NCBI GenBank assembly: GCA_013002105.1
Contig: JABDKS010000180.1
Location: 1-24,891 of the forward strand
Source: Pirellulaceae bacterium
GTDB taxonomy: Bacteria > Planctomycetota > Planctomycetia > Pirellulales > Pirellulaceae
Direction of reading: 5' to 3'
Length of the DNA stretch: 24,891 nt
Position numbers and translations under genes: made by a program. Below are positions 24,370 to 24,891 of this stretch, piece by piece. Position 1 is the stretch's first letter, and every line of letters begins with the position of its first letter. Below the pieces are notes generated by a model, which worked only from the letters and a program-made list of their open reading frames with translations, was not told the DNA's origin and searched no databases.

Positions 24370-24891
24370 CTAGCCTGCGGAACAACATCCAGCGTCACTC
24401 TTGACTTGATTCCATGGCATCTTTGCCAACAACATTCCCATCAAGCAGGAATCGGTAATCCCTGCAAAGACAAGTCCCGCGCCACAGGCTGCAGCCAGCC
24501 CTGCCGCGATTGTGGAGACTGGCGGAACACCAAACAGTGCGAGCATCGAACAAACGAAAATGATCGTTCCGGCTGCGATACGCACTTGCCGTTCCAGCGA
24601 AACCGATTCCTTGCCGCGGTTGACCGGCAGTCCCGCTTGATCCCAAGCACTCGTTCCGCCCTGGATACTGACCACGTTGGCGTAGCCCGCTTGAATGAAC
24701 CTTTGACATGCCTTTGCCGATCGCGAACCACTTTTGCAAATCAGATAGAGAGGCTGTTCGGCGGATCCGTTTCGCTGCCCCATCACCTGGTCGGGGTCCA
24801 GCGAGTCAAGCGGCACATTGCGAGCAATCGCGGCGTGCACAGAGCGAAACTCCACCGGTGTTCGAACATCAATGAGGTCTGTTGGAGCCTG
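24370..24891 (-). CDS. YgaP-like rhodanese with DUF2892 membrane tail, 5' end outside window
   Basis: The frame is open through the right window edge (173 residues visible), so the true start is missing. It begins inside a rhodanese domain: TDLIDVRTPVEF (CDC25-like entry), then YLICKSGSRSAKACQRF with the catalytic Cys in a canonical C-K-S-G-S-R loop, and VVSIQGGTSAWDQAGLPV. From VRIAAGTIIFVCS onward two transmembrane helices form a DUF2892 domain, followed by CLMGMLLAKMPWN and a Cys-rich end (GCCSAG). This is the architecture of E. coli YgaP, a membrane-bound sulfurtransferase. It is probably the first or an early gene of the sulfur operon that follows. Confidence 0.9.
   Translation of the reverse strand, partial: QAPTDLIDVRTPVEFRSVHAAIARNVPLDSLDPDQVMGQRNGSAEQPLYLICKSGSRSAKACQRFIQAGYANVVSIQGGTSAWDQAGLPVNRGKESVSLERQVRIAAGTIIFVCSMLALFGVPPVSTIAAGLAAACGAGLVFAGITDSCLMGMLLAKMPWNQVKSDAGCCSAG

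Noticed and set aside
1..24891. CRISPR arrays, tRNA or rRNA genes, insertion-sequence transposases, prophage genes
   Set aside because: No regularly spaced repeats, cloverleaf-like or rRNA-like segments, or transposase or integrase motifs were seen on either strand.

Overview
The window looks like a chromosomal segment of a marine-type planctomycete (Pirellulales, Rhodopirellula-like). The reasons are three secreted formylglycine-type sulfatases within 7 kb, a secreted esterase next to them, moderate GC content, frequent GTG/TTG starts with variable Shine-Dalgarno signals, and an N-type (alternate) F1-ATPase relic of a kind common in that group. This assignment is inference; no rRNA or tRNA is present.

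Region 1 (1-6825) is polysaccharide or sulfate-ester degradation. It holds a 3'-truncated arylsulfatase, an atypical short-chain NAD(P)-binding protein and a secreted alpha/beta esterase on the minus strand, then two sulfatases on the plus strand. The last sulfatase converges on region 2, with a hairpin-bearing 85-bp gap between them.

Region 2 (6911-24891) lies almost entirely on the minus strand, so it is transcribed from right to left. In that order it contains: a rhodanese plus DUF2892 protein (5' end outside the window); a possible 78-aa protein; a TauE/SafE exporter; a metallo-beta-lactamase persulfide dioxygenase with two rhodanese modules; a 29-aa membrane microprotein missed by length cut-offs; a secreted Gly/Gln-repeat plus helical plus DsrE-like fusion; a lipid-anchored c-type heme protein (Tll0287/DUF3365 type); and a secreted rhodanese. 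Next comes a five-gene overlapping export operon (adaptor, RND pump, adaptor, MacB/DevC-like permease, ABC ATPase), then a split YeeE/YedE (PmpA/PmpB) sulfur transporter pair, and finally a P1B-5-type metal ATPase. The gene set suggests a reduced or sulfane-sulfur handling island: uptake of thiosulfate or persulfide sulfur, oxidation and transfer, sulfite export, and envelope redox sensing or detoxification. It is joined to broad efflux machinery and a transition-metal pump.

The island is broken at 8808-9939. There a decayed atpD of the N-type ATPase, with two internal or terminal deletions, is spliced directly onto the 3' part of an ABC-2 permease. Divergent from it lies a truncated DUF389-like fragment. 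This is a deletion scar, and it suggests the island once also carried an alternate ATP synthase operon and an ABC exporter.
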